A stretch of DNA of 64,000 nt from Polynucleobacter cosmopolitanus (GTDB lineage Bacteria; Pseudomonadota; Gammaproteobacteria; Burkholderiales; Burkholderiaceae): assembly GCF_002224225.1 (NCBI RefSeq), contig NZ_NJGG01000003.1:124001-188000 (forward strand), written 5' to 3'. The notes beneath the pieces are model-generated. The model worked only from the letters and a program-made list of their open reading frames with translations. It was not told the DNA's origin and did not search any database. The position numbers were made by a program, and so were the translations under genes. Numbering within the stretch: position 1 is the stretch's first letter; each line of letters begins with the position of its first letter. Of the stretch, positions 22,926 to 31,768 are shown piece by piece.

Positions 22926-22954
22926 AAAAAGGACGCTACATGAGCGTCCTTTTT
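22926..22954. terminator. Bidirectional intrinsic terminator between rpiA and yggX
   Basis: A 12-bp perfect stem (AAAAAGGACGCT at 22926-22937 with AGCGTCCTTTTT at 22943-22954) and a 5-nt loop, with A-run and T-run on the two sides of the GC core. Confidence 0.88.
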
Positions 22955-22977
22955 ACTAAGCAGATGCTTGGTAATTT

Positions 22978-23250
22978 TTACTTATTTTCTGGTACGAAAC
23001 CTTGAACACCATCCGCGCCATCACCATAAAAATATTTCTCAACTTGCTTGAGTAAATATTGACGAGCACGAGTGTCTGCCATATTGAGGCGGTTCTCATT
23101 GATTAACATGGTTTGATGCTTTAACCAACCAGCCCAAGCTTCTTTAGAAACCTCTTGCCATAACTTCTTACCTAAATCGCCTGGCATTGGTGCGAAATCT
23201 AAACCTTCAGCTTCTTTGTTTAACTTAATGCAATGAATCATGCGAGCCAT
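22978..23250 (-). CDS. yggX: Probable Fe(2+)-trafficking protein YggX
   Basis: 90 residues matching the YggX family ([19 protein letters not shown], the [16 protein letters not shown] block and [16 protein letters not shown]). Family members buffer iron and protect iron-sulfur clusters from oxidation. A good AGAGG ribosome site lies upstream. It follows argA on the minus strand after 32 nt and is probably cotranscribed with it. Confidence 0.92.
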   Translation of the reverse strand: MARMIHCIKLNKEAEGLDFAPMPGDLGKKLWQEVSKEAWAGWLKHQTMLINENRLNMADTRARQYLLKQVEKYFYGDGADGVQGFVPENK

Positions 23251-23282
23251 CTTTTACCTCTTTAATCAATAAATTATTTAGT

Positions 23283-24620
23283 TCAAATGTTTTTGGTGAG
23301 GACCATTGATTTACGTTCCCAGTTATAGAGTTCTTTACGCTCTGCTGGGAGATCATCCACGCTGGCTCTGACAAAGCCACGTTTTAAGAACCAATGCTCA
23401 GTTCTGGTCGTTAAAACAAATAGTTTTTTCAATCCAGCAGCCTTGGCTCTCGCCTCAATGCGTTTAAGCAATCTTTCTCCGTCACCTGATTCTTGGGCTT
23501 GAGGGTCGACCGCTAAGCAGGAGAGCTCGCCCAAACCATTTGGGTAAGGGAAGAGGGCTGCGCAACCGAATAAAACGCGGTCATGCTCAATCACTGAGAA
23601 GTGAGTGATGTCGCGTTCAATTGTGTCACGACCACGAGCAACCAAAATACCTTCATCTTCTAATGGTTCAATCAATTGCAAAATGCCGCCGACATCATCC
23701 AAATTAGCTTCGCGCAAATGCTCAATATCAGATGCTGCAATCATGGTGCTAATACCATCGTGCGTGAATAACTCTTCGAGGAGAGCGCCATCACGATCAT
23801 GAGGCAATAGGTGCACACGGCTCACGCCAGACTTGATCGCACGAATGGCGTTTTGTAATAACACCTTCAAATCTGCATCGGCCAGAGTTAGGCCGCTGAT
23901 GTGATCTTCTAGCTGACGCAATGAGAACTCTTTGATGAGTTCACCATCAAGATCAGTGATGCCGTTGTATTCAGTCAAGAAAATCAACTTATCAGCTTTA
24001 ACTGCCATGGCAGTAGCCGTGGCCACATCCTCGTAGGCAATATTGAATGCTTGGCCTGTTGGAGAGAATCCCAGAGGTGACATCAAGACAATTTTGTTAT
24101 TCACCAAAGAGTGGGCAATGGACTCAGAATCGACTTTGCGCACCAATCCTGTGTGCATGAAATCTACGCCATCAACAATGCCCACGGGTCTAGCAATGAT
24201 GAAGTTGCCAGAAATCACAGAAATACGTGAGCCAGCCATAGGAGTATTAGGGAGACCTTGGCTAAATGCTGCCTCAATGTCTAGGCGCAGTTCACCTGAA
24301 GCTTCTTTGGCGCATTCTAGGGCTGCTGGATCAGTGATCCTGTAACCACTCATGGCACCTGTGCCATAACGACTGGTCACTTTTCTTAAATCAAGCTGTT
24401 CTTGGACCTGTGGACGTGAGCCGTGGACTAAAACAATCCTCATGCCCATGGCATGAAGCATGGCCACATCCTGGATCAAGGCCTCTAATCCACCTTTTTG
24501 AACCAATTCACCCGCAAACCCGATAACGAAGGTTTTGCCACGAAAACTATGGATGTAGGGAGCCACATCACGTAGCCACGCAACGAAGGGAAAATTATTT
24601 TGTACTTGATTTGTAGGCAT
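23283..24620 (-). CDS. argA: Amino-acid N-acetyltransferase (N-acetylglutamate synthase)
   Basis: 445 residues with the two-domain ArgA layout. An amino-acid kinase-like domain (RGKTFVIGFAGELVQKGG, about residues 25-290) senses arginine. A C-terminal GNAT acetyltransferase domain (about 300-445) carries ELSCLAVDPQAQESGDGERLLKRI and LFVLTTRTEHWFLKRGF. It makes N-acetylglutamate, the first step of arginine synthesis, from acetyl-CoA. Its ATG is separated from the GTG of the divergent hrpA by a single base, so its promoter must lie inside hrpA. The match to E. coli ArgA runs the full length. Confidence 0.95.
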   Translation of the reverse strand: MPTNQVQNNFPFVAWLRDVAPYIHSFRGKTFVIGFAGELVQKGGLEALIQDVAMLHAMGMRIVLVHGSRPQVQEQLDLRKVTSRYGTGAMSGYRITDPAALECAKEASGELRLDIEAAFSQGLPNTPMAGSRISVISGNFIIARPVGIVDGVDFMHTGLVRKVDSESIAHSLVNNKIVLMSPLGFSPTGQAFNIAYEDVATATAMAVKADKLIFLTEYNGITDLDGELIKEFSLRQLEDHISGLTLADADLKVLLQNAIRAIKSGVSRVHLLPHDRDGALLEELFTHDGISTMIAASDIEHLREANLDDVGGILQLIEPLEDEGILVARGRDTIERDITHFSVIEHDRVLFGCAALFPYPNGLGELSCLAVDPQAQESGDGERLLKRIEARAKAAGLKKLFVLTTRTEHWFLKRGFVRASVDDLPAERKELYNWERKSMVLTKNI

Positions 24621-24621
24621 A

Positions 24622-27600
24622 GTGGAAAATTATAGGGTGCAACCAGAAAAAATAACCAAACTTTTAAAAATTGAGTTTCCCGAAAGCTTACCTGTCTCTG
24701 GGCAGAGGGAAAAAATCACTCATGCTTTAGAGCAGAACCAAGTCATCATTGTGTGCGGAGAAACCGGTTCTGGCAAGACCACGCAGTTGCCAAAGATCTG
24801 TTTGGCCATGGGGCGCGGACGAGCGAATGGTACTGGTCAGTTGATTGGGCATACCCAGCCACGGCGCATTGCAGCCACATCTACAGCCAAACGGATTGCT
24901 CAGGAGCTTGGAAGCCCCATCGGAGAAGATGTCGGTTACCAGGTGCGGTTTGCAGATAAAACCTCCGCAACCGCCTCAGTCAAGCTGATGACAGACGGTA
25001 TTTTATTGGCGGAAACTCAGCGCGACCCACTTTTAAAGGCTTACGACACCATCATCATCGATGAGGCTCATGAGCGGAGTCTAAATATTGATTTTCTTTT
25101 AGGCTATTTAAGGCAATTATTGCCTAAGCGTCCAGACTTGAAGGTGATTGTTACATCGGCAACGATCGATGCCCAGCGTTTTGCTGAGCATTTCGGCTCA
25201 AAAGAGCGCCCAGCACCAGTGATTGAAGTCAGTGGCCGTTTGTTCCCGGTGGAACTTCGCTACAGACCATTGCTGGAGGCAGGTAAAAAAGACCCCAAAG
25301 AAATCCCAGAAGCAGTGTTGGATGCCATCTCAGAGCTGTGGCGCGACGGACCTCATTCCGCAGGCGATATTTTGGTGTTCCTTCCAGGTGAACGCGAAAT
25401 CCGAGATTGCGCTGAAGCTATCCGTAAAGACCACGTCCTGAACCAGCGCTTTCGCCCTGATGTTCTTAGCTTATTCGCTAGACAGTCAGTCGCTGAGCAA
25501 GAGAGAGTTTTCCAAGGTGAGGGTGGCCGTCGCATTGTCTTAGCCACCAACGTCGCTGAAACATCATTGACCGTGCCAGGTATTCGCTTTGTGATTGATG
25601 TGGGCTTGGCAAGGGTCAAGCGCTATTCTTATCGCAACAAGGTTGAGCAACTCCAAGTAGAGCCAATTTCTCAAGCGGCAGCCAACCAACGGGCCGGTCG
25701 ATGCGGACGTGTTTCTGATGGTATTTGTGTTCGTTTGTATGACGAGGTTGATTTCAATGCTCGCCCAAAATTCACCGATCCTGAAATTTTAAGAAGCTCT
25801 TTGGCTGCCGTGATTCTTCGAATGCGCGCCTTAAAACTTCCAAAAATCCAAGAGTTTCCATTTCTTGAGGCTCCTTTGGGTCGAGCCATTGCCGATGGTG
25901 TTCAGCTATTGGAAGAGTTGGGTGCCATGGAGTCTGATGGCCCAAGGCAGGGTGCATTGACACCGATTGGTAAACAATTAGCGGCTTTACCTTTAGATCC
26001 AAGAGTGGGTCGTATGCTTTTGGCTGCAAAAGAGCACCAAGCGCTCAGAGAAGTTTTGATCATTGCTACGGCCATGGCCACACAAGATCCAAGAGATCGT
26101 CCGATGGAGTATGCCCAAGCAGCTGATACCGCTCACAAGGTCTTTGCCGACGAAAGATCTGAATTCTTATCATTTGTTAAGTTGTGGGATTGGTATCAGC
26201 AAGCACTCGTTAACAAACAAAGCAATCGACAATTAGAAAACCTGTGCAAGAGTCATTTCATCTCGCCCAGAAGAATGCGAGAGTGGCGTGACATTCATGG
26301 ACAGTTACACCGCTTATTGATTGAACAGGGTTGGAAAGAAAATCAAACACCAGCGACGTTTGAGCAAATCCATCTTTCTTTATTGACTGGCTTACTTGGC
26401 AATATTGCTAAAAAAGCCGACGATGAAAAACATGGGCCAGGTATTTATGAGGGTGCTCGTGGTATCAAGTTAAATATTTGGCCAGGATCAACGATTGGTA
26501 AAAAAGCAGGCGCATGGATCCTGGCTTCAGAGTTGGTTGAGACCAGTCGACTCTTTGCTAGAACCATTGCGAAGATTGAGCCACAGTGGGTAGAAAAAGT
26601 CGCGAGCCATCGCATTCAGAGATCTTGGAGTGATCCATTTTGGGACGCTCGCCAGGGGGAGGTCATGGCACATGAGCGCGGAACTCTTTATGGCTTGCCT
26701 ATTTATCACGGCAGAAAAATACGTTTCTCACCAAAAGACCCTTTAGAAGCTCGTCACATCTTTATCCAAAGAGCTTTGGTAGAGGCTGACTTGTTTGGTC
26801 AGGCTGAAGTTGCTCAGGCGCAAAAGCAAGGTGGAGCTATTGGAGCTTTCTTTTGGCATAACTTGAGCCTTATTAAACAAATCGAAGCACTCGAGCACCG
26901 CTCTCGTCGACAGGATGTCTTGGTAGATGATCAGTTGTTATTTGCCTTTTACGATCAGCAGTTGCCTAAGACTGTTTTTTGCAAAGCGACTCTTGAAGCA
27001 TGGCTCAAAGAAGACGCTAAGAATGGCATATCTCTCAAGCTAGATAAATCAGACTTGATGAGGCATGAAGCTGCAGGCGTTACTTTGGATCGTTACCCAA
27101 AAACCATGAAAATGGCAGGTACTGAGTTGCAACTGAGTTATCACTTTGAACCTGGCAGCCCTAAAGATGGTGTGACGATGGTGATTCCTTTGACCTTGCT
27201 CAATCAAATTGATCAACGTCGCTGCGAATGGCTGGTGCCTGGTTTGGCCACAGAAAAAACTCAGCTCTACCTCAAATCATTGCCGCAAAAATTACGCCGT
27301 TACTGTGTACCTTTACCTGACTATGCCAAGAAATTTGTAGAGCGCGCCTCAGAGAAAAACACTTTTGGTGATGGTGATTATTTGGATGCCTTGATTGCTG
27401 ATATTCGTGAGCAAACTCAAGTTCAAGTTCAGAGGGCTGATTTCAGACCTGAGAACTTACCCTTGCATTGTTTTATGAACTTCCGCTTGGTCGATGAGTA
27501 TGGGCGTCAGATTGATTTAGAGCGCAATCTGGGTAAATTGAGGGCAGAACATTCTCAGGCAGCCAGAGAGGTCTTTCAAGAGGTTGCTGCGAGTGCTGTT

Positions 27601-28560
27601 GACCAGTTGGTAACTGCTGCAAAGAATACAGGTTCTGAAATACCATCTTCGCCTACTCAGGGCGTCAAGGAGGAAAAAACCAAAGCTGCGATCTCTCAAA
27701 CAGACAATATCAAAGACTGGTCTTTTGGTGCTCTGCCAGAGATGCTAGAAATTAAACGCGGTAAACAGAATTTATATGGTTACCCAGCATTGGTTGATCA
27801 GCAAACCCATTGTGACATCGAAGTTTTTGATGATCCGGAGGTGGCAAGAAAAGCCCACCTCCAGGGACTGCGTAGATTGTTCGCACTTCCCATGCGAGAA
27901 ACTATCAAGGCTTTGCATAAGCAGTTACCTGGGGCAAGAGATTTAGGTCTTCTCTTCATGAACATTGGCAATGCTGAAGACTTGATCACGCAGGTGATTG
28001 ACTTGGCTATTGAGAGATCTTGTTTGATGGAGCCATTGCCAACAAATGCCGATGAATTTAAGCAACGACTTGATCTGGGTAAACCAAAGTTAGCATTGAT
28101 TGCTCAAGAAATTGGTCGTCATGCTTTGAGCGCACTTCAGGCTCACGCTGATTTACAAAAACGAATGGCTCAATTAAAGGCTTTGTCTGCAAATGCTCAT
28201 GCTGATGTCACAAATCAAATTCAACAATTAATTCACCTCAAGTTTGTCAGTCAAACCCCTTATGAATACTTGGTTCATTTGCCGCGCTATCTCAAAGCAG
28301 CTTCGATGCGCATTGATAAGATCAGACTCAATCCATCAAGAGATGCTCAGCTTCAACAAGAGTGGCAATCATTGCAGCAACCTTGGATGAAGCTTCTTGC
28401 TGCACAAAAGGCGTATGGATCTTCCGTTGATCCGCGTTTGAATGATTTCAGGTGGCAGTTAGAGGAGTTGAGGGTGGCTTTGTATGCCCAAGAGCTCAAG
28501 ACGCCAACTCCAATGTCCTCAAAACGCCTGCAGAAAATTCTAGACAGTCTCAAGAAGTGA
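24622..28560 (+). CDS. hrpA: ATP-dependent RNA helicase HrpA (DEAH-box)
   Basis: 1312 residues, the normal HrpA length. It has Walker A GETGSGKTTQLPK at about residue 46, the DEAH box in IIIDEAHERS near 147, SAT (VTSATIDAQRF) and motif VI QRAGRCGRV. Helicase-associated and OB-fold domains follow, then the large C-terminal extension typical of HrpA. The start is a GTG with weak ribosome site; another in-frame GTG at 24637 is possible. HrpA resolves stalled or collided ribosomes on mRNA in E. coli; the same role is inferred here. It diverges from argA with one base between the start codons. Confidence 0.94.
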   Translation: MENYRVQPEKITKLLKIEFPESLPVSGQREKITHALEQNQVIIVCGETGSGKTTQLPKICLAMGRGRANGTGQLIGHTQPRRIAATSTAKRIAQELGSPIGEDVGYQVRFADKTSATASVKLMTDGILLAETQRDPLLKAYDTIIIDEAHERSLNIDFLLGYLRQLLPKRPDLKVIVTSATIDAQRFAEHFGSKERPAPVIEVSGRLFPVELRYRPLLEAGKKDPKEIPEAVLDAISELWRDGPHSAGDILVFLPGEREIRDCAEAIRKDHVLNQRFRPDVLSLFARQSVAEQERVFQGEGGRRIVLATNVAETSLTVPGIRFVIDVGLARVKRYSYRNKVEQLQVEPISQAAANQRAGRCGRVSDGICVRLYDEVDFNARPKFTDPEILRSSLAAVILRMRALKLPKIQEFPFLEAPLGRAIADGVQLLEELGAMESDGPRQGALTPIGKQLAALPLDPRVGRMLLAAKEHQALREVLIIATAMATQDPRDRPMEYAQAADTAHKVFADERSEFLSFVKLWDWYQQALVNKQSNRQLENLCKSHFISPRRMREWRDIHGQLHRLLIEQGWKENQTPATFEQIHLSLLTGLLGNIAKKADDEKHGPGIYEGARGIKLNIWPGSTIGKKAGAWILASELVETSRLFARTIAKIEPQWVEKVASHRIQRSWSDPFWDARQGEVMAHERGTLYGLPIYHGRKIRFSPKDPLEARHIFIQRALVEADLFGQAEVAQAQKQGGAIGAFFWHNLSLIKQIEALEHRSRRQDVLVDDQLLFAFYDQQLPKTVFCKATLEAWLKEDAKNGISLKLDKSDLMRHEAAGVTLDRYPKTMKMAGTELQLSYHFEPGSPKDGVTMVIPLTLLNQIDQRRCEWLVPGLATEKTQLYLKSLPQKLRRYCVPLPDYAKKFVERASEKNTFGDGDYLDALIADIREQTQVQVQRADFRPENLPLHCFMNFRLVDEYGRQIDLERNLGKLRAEHSQAAREVFQEVAASAVDQLVTAAKNTGSEIPSSPTQGVKEEKTKAAISQTDNIKDWSFGALPEMLEIKRGKQNLYGYPALVDQQTHCDIEVFDDPEVARKAHLQGLRRLFALPMRETIKALHKQLPGARDLGLLFMNIGNAEDLITQVIDLAIERSCLMEPLPTNADEFKQRLDLGKPKLALIAQEIGRHALSALQAHADLQKRMAQLKALSANAHADVTNQIQQLIHLKFVSQTPYEYLVHLPRYLKAASMRIDKIRLNPSRDAQLQQEWQSLQQPWMKLLAAQKAYGSSVDPRLNDFRWQLEELRVALYAQELKTPTPMSSKRLQKILDSLKK

Positions 28561-28627
28561 TCCTCTTTTTTCGAGGGTTTACTCTTCTGTATACTTATAA
28601 AAATAATAACTAATAAGGATGAGGCGC

Positions 28628-28879
28628 ATGGTTACTTTTGATACCTTAAAGTTTTACAAAGAAATGTCTAATGCTGGAATGGAAGAAAAGCAGGCCATCA
28701 CCATATCTAAAGAGCTTCAAGAAATATTTAGTCAAAATTCAGACCATTTAGCAACTAAGAGCGATATACGAGAAGTGAAGATGGAGCTAAAGGGTGAAAT
28801 TTACTTATTACGGTGGATGATTGGATTTGTCATGGCTGCTATTGTTGCCTCATTGATTCAGCACAACTTTATACATTGA
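28628..28879 (+). CDS. Small coiled-coil protein with C-terminal membrane helix (DUF1640/CCDC90-like)
   Basis: 83 residues. The second of two in-frame ATGs was chosen because AAGGA sits 8 nt upstream of it. The sequence TLKFYKEMSNAGMEEKQAITISKEL and the KSDIREVKMELKGEIYLLRWM segment resemble DUF1640 (CCDC90-like) proteins, which have a charged helical stretch, probably coiled coil, and one membrane anchor (WMIGFVMAAIVASLI, about 62-78). The function of bacterial members is unknown; homologues in mitochondria are linked to the calcium uniporter, which should not be carried over to this protein. It stands alone between hrpA and the beta-propeller gene. Confidence 0.65.
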   Translation: MVTFDTLKFYKEMSNAGMEEKQAITISKELQEIFSQNSDHLATKSDIREVKMELKGEIYLLRWMIGFVMAAIVASLIQHNFIH

Positions 28880-28911
28880 GTAAATCTGATTAGATTTTGT
28901 GGGAAATCAAT

Positions 28912-28928
28912 AAAACCGTTGTGGTTTT
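28912..28928. terminator. Weak hairpin, possible terminator
   Basis: A 6-bp stem (AAAACC/GGTTTT) with a 5-nt loop, 33 nt after the DUF1640-like gene. It has no real T-run beyond the stem, so termination is uncertain. Confidence 0.3.
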
Positions 28929-28963
28929 AGGATTTATGGCGATTTGGGTCTTAAAATCCCCTA

Positions 28964-29965
28964 ATGTCTAAATCATTCAATTTAAACCCCATTTTTCCTT
29001 ATTTTTTAGCTTTGGCATTTTTATTGCCTGGGTTAACGGTTCAGGCTGCTGATCCTGTCAAGCGAACTGCGATCGTACTCAACTCAGGTGAGGCCAGTGT
29101 CAGTCTGATTGACATGGATAAAAGGGCTGTTTATAAAACCTTTCCGATTGGAAAGGAGCCTCATCATTTGATGATCACTCCGGATCAAAAATCAGTATTG
29201 GTAGCCAATGCTGCTGGTGATGATGTGGTTTTTTTAGATCCCAAAAATGGGGATATTCAATCACGCCTGCCTAATATCGTTGATCCGTATCACATTGGCT
29301 ATTCACCGAATAAAAAGTGGTTTATTGCTGCTGGCAACCGATTAGACAGGGTGGATATTTATGCGGCTCAAAACCAAGAGTTGAAATTGGTGAAAATTGT
29401 AAAAGCAGCTAAGACGCCAAGTCACATCGCTTTTACAAATGACAGCAAACTAACCTTTGTGACCTTGCAAGACTCTAATGAACTGATCGCGATTGATTTG
29501 GCTTCACATGAGATTGTTTGGAGAATGCCAATTGGAAAAATGCCGGCTGGGGTTTGGATGACTCCTGGGGACAAGCATCTGTTAATTGGTTTAACTGGCT
29601 CTGACTTAGTGCAAGTGGTTGATTGGAAGCAGCAGAAGATTGTCAAAGAAATTAAAACTGGCAAAGGTGCGCACAACTTTAGACCTTTGGGTGATAAGCG
29701 CCATATCTTTTTAACAAACCGTGTTGACTCAACCATCAGCATCATTGACATGGAAAAATTGGAGAAGGTTGCTGACATCAAAGGTCTGCCATCTGGCCCA
29801 GACTGTATGGATGTCACAGCTGATGGCAAAGAACTGTGGGTAACATTTAGATTTGCCAAGAAAGTTGGCATCATCGATATCGCTAGCCGCAAACTGGTCA
29901 CAACGATTCCTGTAGGGAAAAGTCCTCACGGTATTTTCTTTCACTCAAATGCTGCTTGGGAGTAG
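28964..29965 (+). CDS. Secreted YVTN-type beta-propeller protein
   Basis: 333 residues. A signal peptide (hydrophobic 10-25, probable cut after VQA at residue 28) is followed by repeating propeller blades of the YVTN/cytochrome-D1-like type, for example SVSLIDMDKRAVYKTFPIGK, NELIAIDLASHEIVWRMPIG, TISIIDMEKLEKVADIKG and KVGIIDIASRKLVTTIPVGK. No CXXCH heme site is present, so it is not a nitrite reductase. A periplasmic binding or scaffolding role is likely; the ligand is unknown. It heads a tightly packed run: the deacetylase-like gene starts a few bases after its stop. Confidence 0.78.
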   Translation: MSKSFNLNPIFPYFLALAFLLPGLTVQAADPVKRTAIVLNSGEASVSLIDMDKRAVYKTFPIGKEPHHLMITPDQKSVLVANAAGDDVVFLDPKNGDIQSRLPNIVDPYHIGYSPNKKWFIAAGNRLDRVDIYAAQNQELKLVKIVKAAKTPSHIAFTNDSKLTFVTLQDSNELIAIDLASHEIVWRMPIGKMPAGVWMTPGDKHLLIGLTGSDLVQVVDWKQQKIVKEIKTGKGAHNFRPLGDKRHIFLTNRVDSTISIIDMEKLEKVADIKGLPSGPDCMDVTADGKELWVTFRFAKKVGIIDIASRKLVTTIPVGKSPHGIFFHSNAAWE

Positions 29966-29974
29966 GGCTTGAGC

Positions 29975-30766
29975 TTGATCACCAGTCATCGCACTCAGTT
30001 GAAAAAGATAGCACTTGTATTGTTATTTTCAACCAGTGCTCATGCATCGACTTGTGAAAAACCCATTTACCTGACTTTTGATACTGGCAATATGGATGTC
30101 GCTGAATATGTTGCTGGGGTATTAAAAAAACATGATGTCAAAGCCACATTTTTTTTGGCCAACGAAAAAACCAAGCGTGGTGATTATTCTTTAGATGACT
30201 CATGGTCTGAGTTCTGGAAATCACTGAAAAAAGATGGTCATGCTTTTGGCAATCACACTTATCACCATACTTATTTTGTGAAAGATGCAGAAAATAACTC
30301 TGCCAAGATAAGACCTCAATTTGGTCCTCACGCAGGTAAAACCATCACCACCAGCCAAAGCGCTTTATGCAGTGAATTGCAGTTGGTGAATGATCGTTTT
30401 CAAAAAATGACGGGCTCTCCATTGAATAAAATTTGGCGAGCTTCTGGCGGAAAAGTATCTCCAAATTACATTGAAATGGGCCATAGTTGTGGTTATACCC
30501 ATGTTGGGTGGTCAGAAGCTGGTTTTTTGGGTGATGAATTAAGTTCTGAGAAATTTTCAAATCAGCATCTTTTAGATAAGGCCCTGAAATCCCTCAGGCC
30601 AGGGGATGTTGCCATGGCTCATCTAGGGATATGGTCCAGGAAAGACCCCTGGGCCCCAGTAGTTTTAGAGCCTCTCATCGTCGGCTTGAAGAAAAAAGGG
30701 TATTGCTTTGACACTATTTTAGGAATTCAGCAGCACCGTCAAATTTCTAGAATAATGAAGCCATGA
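29975..30766 (+). CDS. Polysaccharide deacetylase-family protein, one metal ligand changed
   Basis: 263 residues from the TTG at 29975, chosen because AGGG lies 7 nt upstream; the TTG at 29969 is the alternative. A signal peptide ends at SAHA. The NodB fold is visible: YLTFDTGN at 33-40, ATFFLANE, and NHTYHHTYF carrying H94 and H98. Classical enzymes have TFDD, where the first Asp is the base and the second binds metal; here the second is T37. Substrate and activity are therefore uncertain, though I recall this TFDTG form from related betaproteobacterial proteins. The gene lies just after the propeller stop and overlaps the next gene in an ATGA. Confidence 0.72.
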   Translation: MITSHRTQLKKIALVLLFSTSAHASTCEKPIYLTFDTGNMDVAEYVAGVLKKHDVKATFFLANEKTKRGDYSLDDSWSEFWKSLKKDGHAFGNHTYHHTYFVKDAENNSAKIRPQFGPHAGKTITTSQSALCSELQLVNDRFQKMTGSPLNKIWRASGGKVSPNYIEMGHSCGYTHVGWSEAGFLGDELSSEKFSNQHLLDKALKSLRPGDVAMAHLGIWSRKDPWAPVVLEPLIVGLKKKGYCFDTILGIQQHRQISRIMKP

Positions 30767-31734
30767 ACACCTTATTTACCTGGTATGCCAGCATCCAAGA
30801 GTGGTTAATGCAAGAGTTGGTTTTACCCATTCTTTATGCATTTGGCGGCATGGGCTTTGCTGATGACGCCATTGGTGGCCTCGATTGGTTCATGTTGGGA
30901 ATGATTCAAGTTCTATTGATTGCCTTGGTGCTTCGTCCGCTTGAAAGTTTTTGGCCAGCTGAAGTCATGGCATCTCATGCTACTAAACCAAAATCTGGAG
31001 CTATTTGGTCAGATGTTGTTTACACATTGATACATCGCCTAGGTATTTTTAAATTGGCCTTGTTTTTACTTTTCTCGGGCTTATTTTTTTGGTTTGATGC
31101 GCAGTTACATGATCTTCGCTTTATTCAACTCAATGTTGAGACATGGATCCCACAGATCACATCGATTCCTTGGGTCAGCTTCATTATTTATTTGATTATT
31201 TTAGATTTTGCTGAGTACGTCTATCACCGCTCATCGCATCGGTTCTCATGGTGGTGGCAATTACATGCTTTACATCATAGTCAGAAAAACATGACGGTCT
31301 GGAGTGATAACCGCAATCATGTCATAGATGATTTAATGCATTCAGCAGTGTTTGCTTTTATGGCTTTATTGATAGGTGTTGAACCCATTCAGTTCTTGTG
31401 GCTAGTGGCCACCAGTCAGTTGATTCAAAGTTGGCAACATGGCAATTTAAAATTTGATCACGGTTGGTTCAAATATATATTGATTTCTCCTCAATTCCAT
31501 CGCTATCACCATGCGATTGTTTTGGGTCATGAGGCGCCTGGTAAACCTGGCGTTTTAGGCGGCTGTAATTTTGGTGTTCTATTTCCTTGGTGGGACATGT
31601 TATTCAAAACAGCCATCTTTTCGAAAGAAATTCATCCAACTGGCGTAAAAAATCTAGAGGTGTCTGAAAATCTATTGACTCACCAGTGGCAAGGCTTAAA
31701 GCATTCATGGCGAGAGCTCAAGAAGATTTTTTGA
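30763..31734 (+). CDS. Sterol desaturase / fatty acid hydroxylase superfamily membrane protein
   Basis: 323 residues with several membrane helices. The di-iron histidine clusters of the superfamily (PF04116) are intact: HRSSH at 155-159, HALHH at 168-172 and HRYHH at 246-250. Members hydroxylate or desaturate lipids such as fatty acids, carotenoids or sterols; the substrate here cannot be read from sequence. The ATG overlaps the stop of the deacetylase-like gene, indicating coupled translation. A lipid- or envelope-modifying role is an inference from context. Confidence 0.82.
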   Translation: MNTLFTWYASIQEWLMQELVLPILYAFGGMGFADDAIGGLDWFMLGMIQVLLIALVLRPLESFWPAEVMASHATKPKSGAIWSDVVYTLIHRLGIFKLALFLLFSGLFFWFDAQLHDLRFIQLNVETWIPQITSIPWVSFIIYLIILDFAEYVYHRSSHRFSWWWQLHALHHSQKNMTVWSDNRNHVIDDLMHSAVFAFMALLIGVEPIQFLWLVATSQLIQSWQHGNLKFDHGWFKYILISPQFHRYHHAIVLGHEAPGKPGVLGGCNFGVLFPWWDMLFKTAIFSKEIHPTGVKNLEVSENLLTHQWQGLKHSWRELKKIF

Positions 31735-31768
31735 TCATTCATCAGCAAATAAAAGAATAAAGGTTTTT

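Noticed and set aside
28567..28579. CCTC-T6-GAGG just after hrpA
   Set aside because: A stem of only four pairs with the T-run in the loop instead of after the stem; not a credible terminator.
29422..29901. Open frame of 159 codons on the minus strand
   Set aside because: It lies wholly inside the propeller gene on the other strand and looks like a codon-bias shadow.
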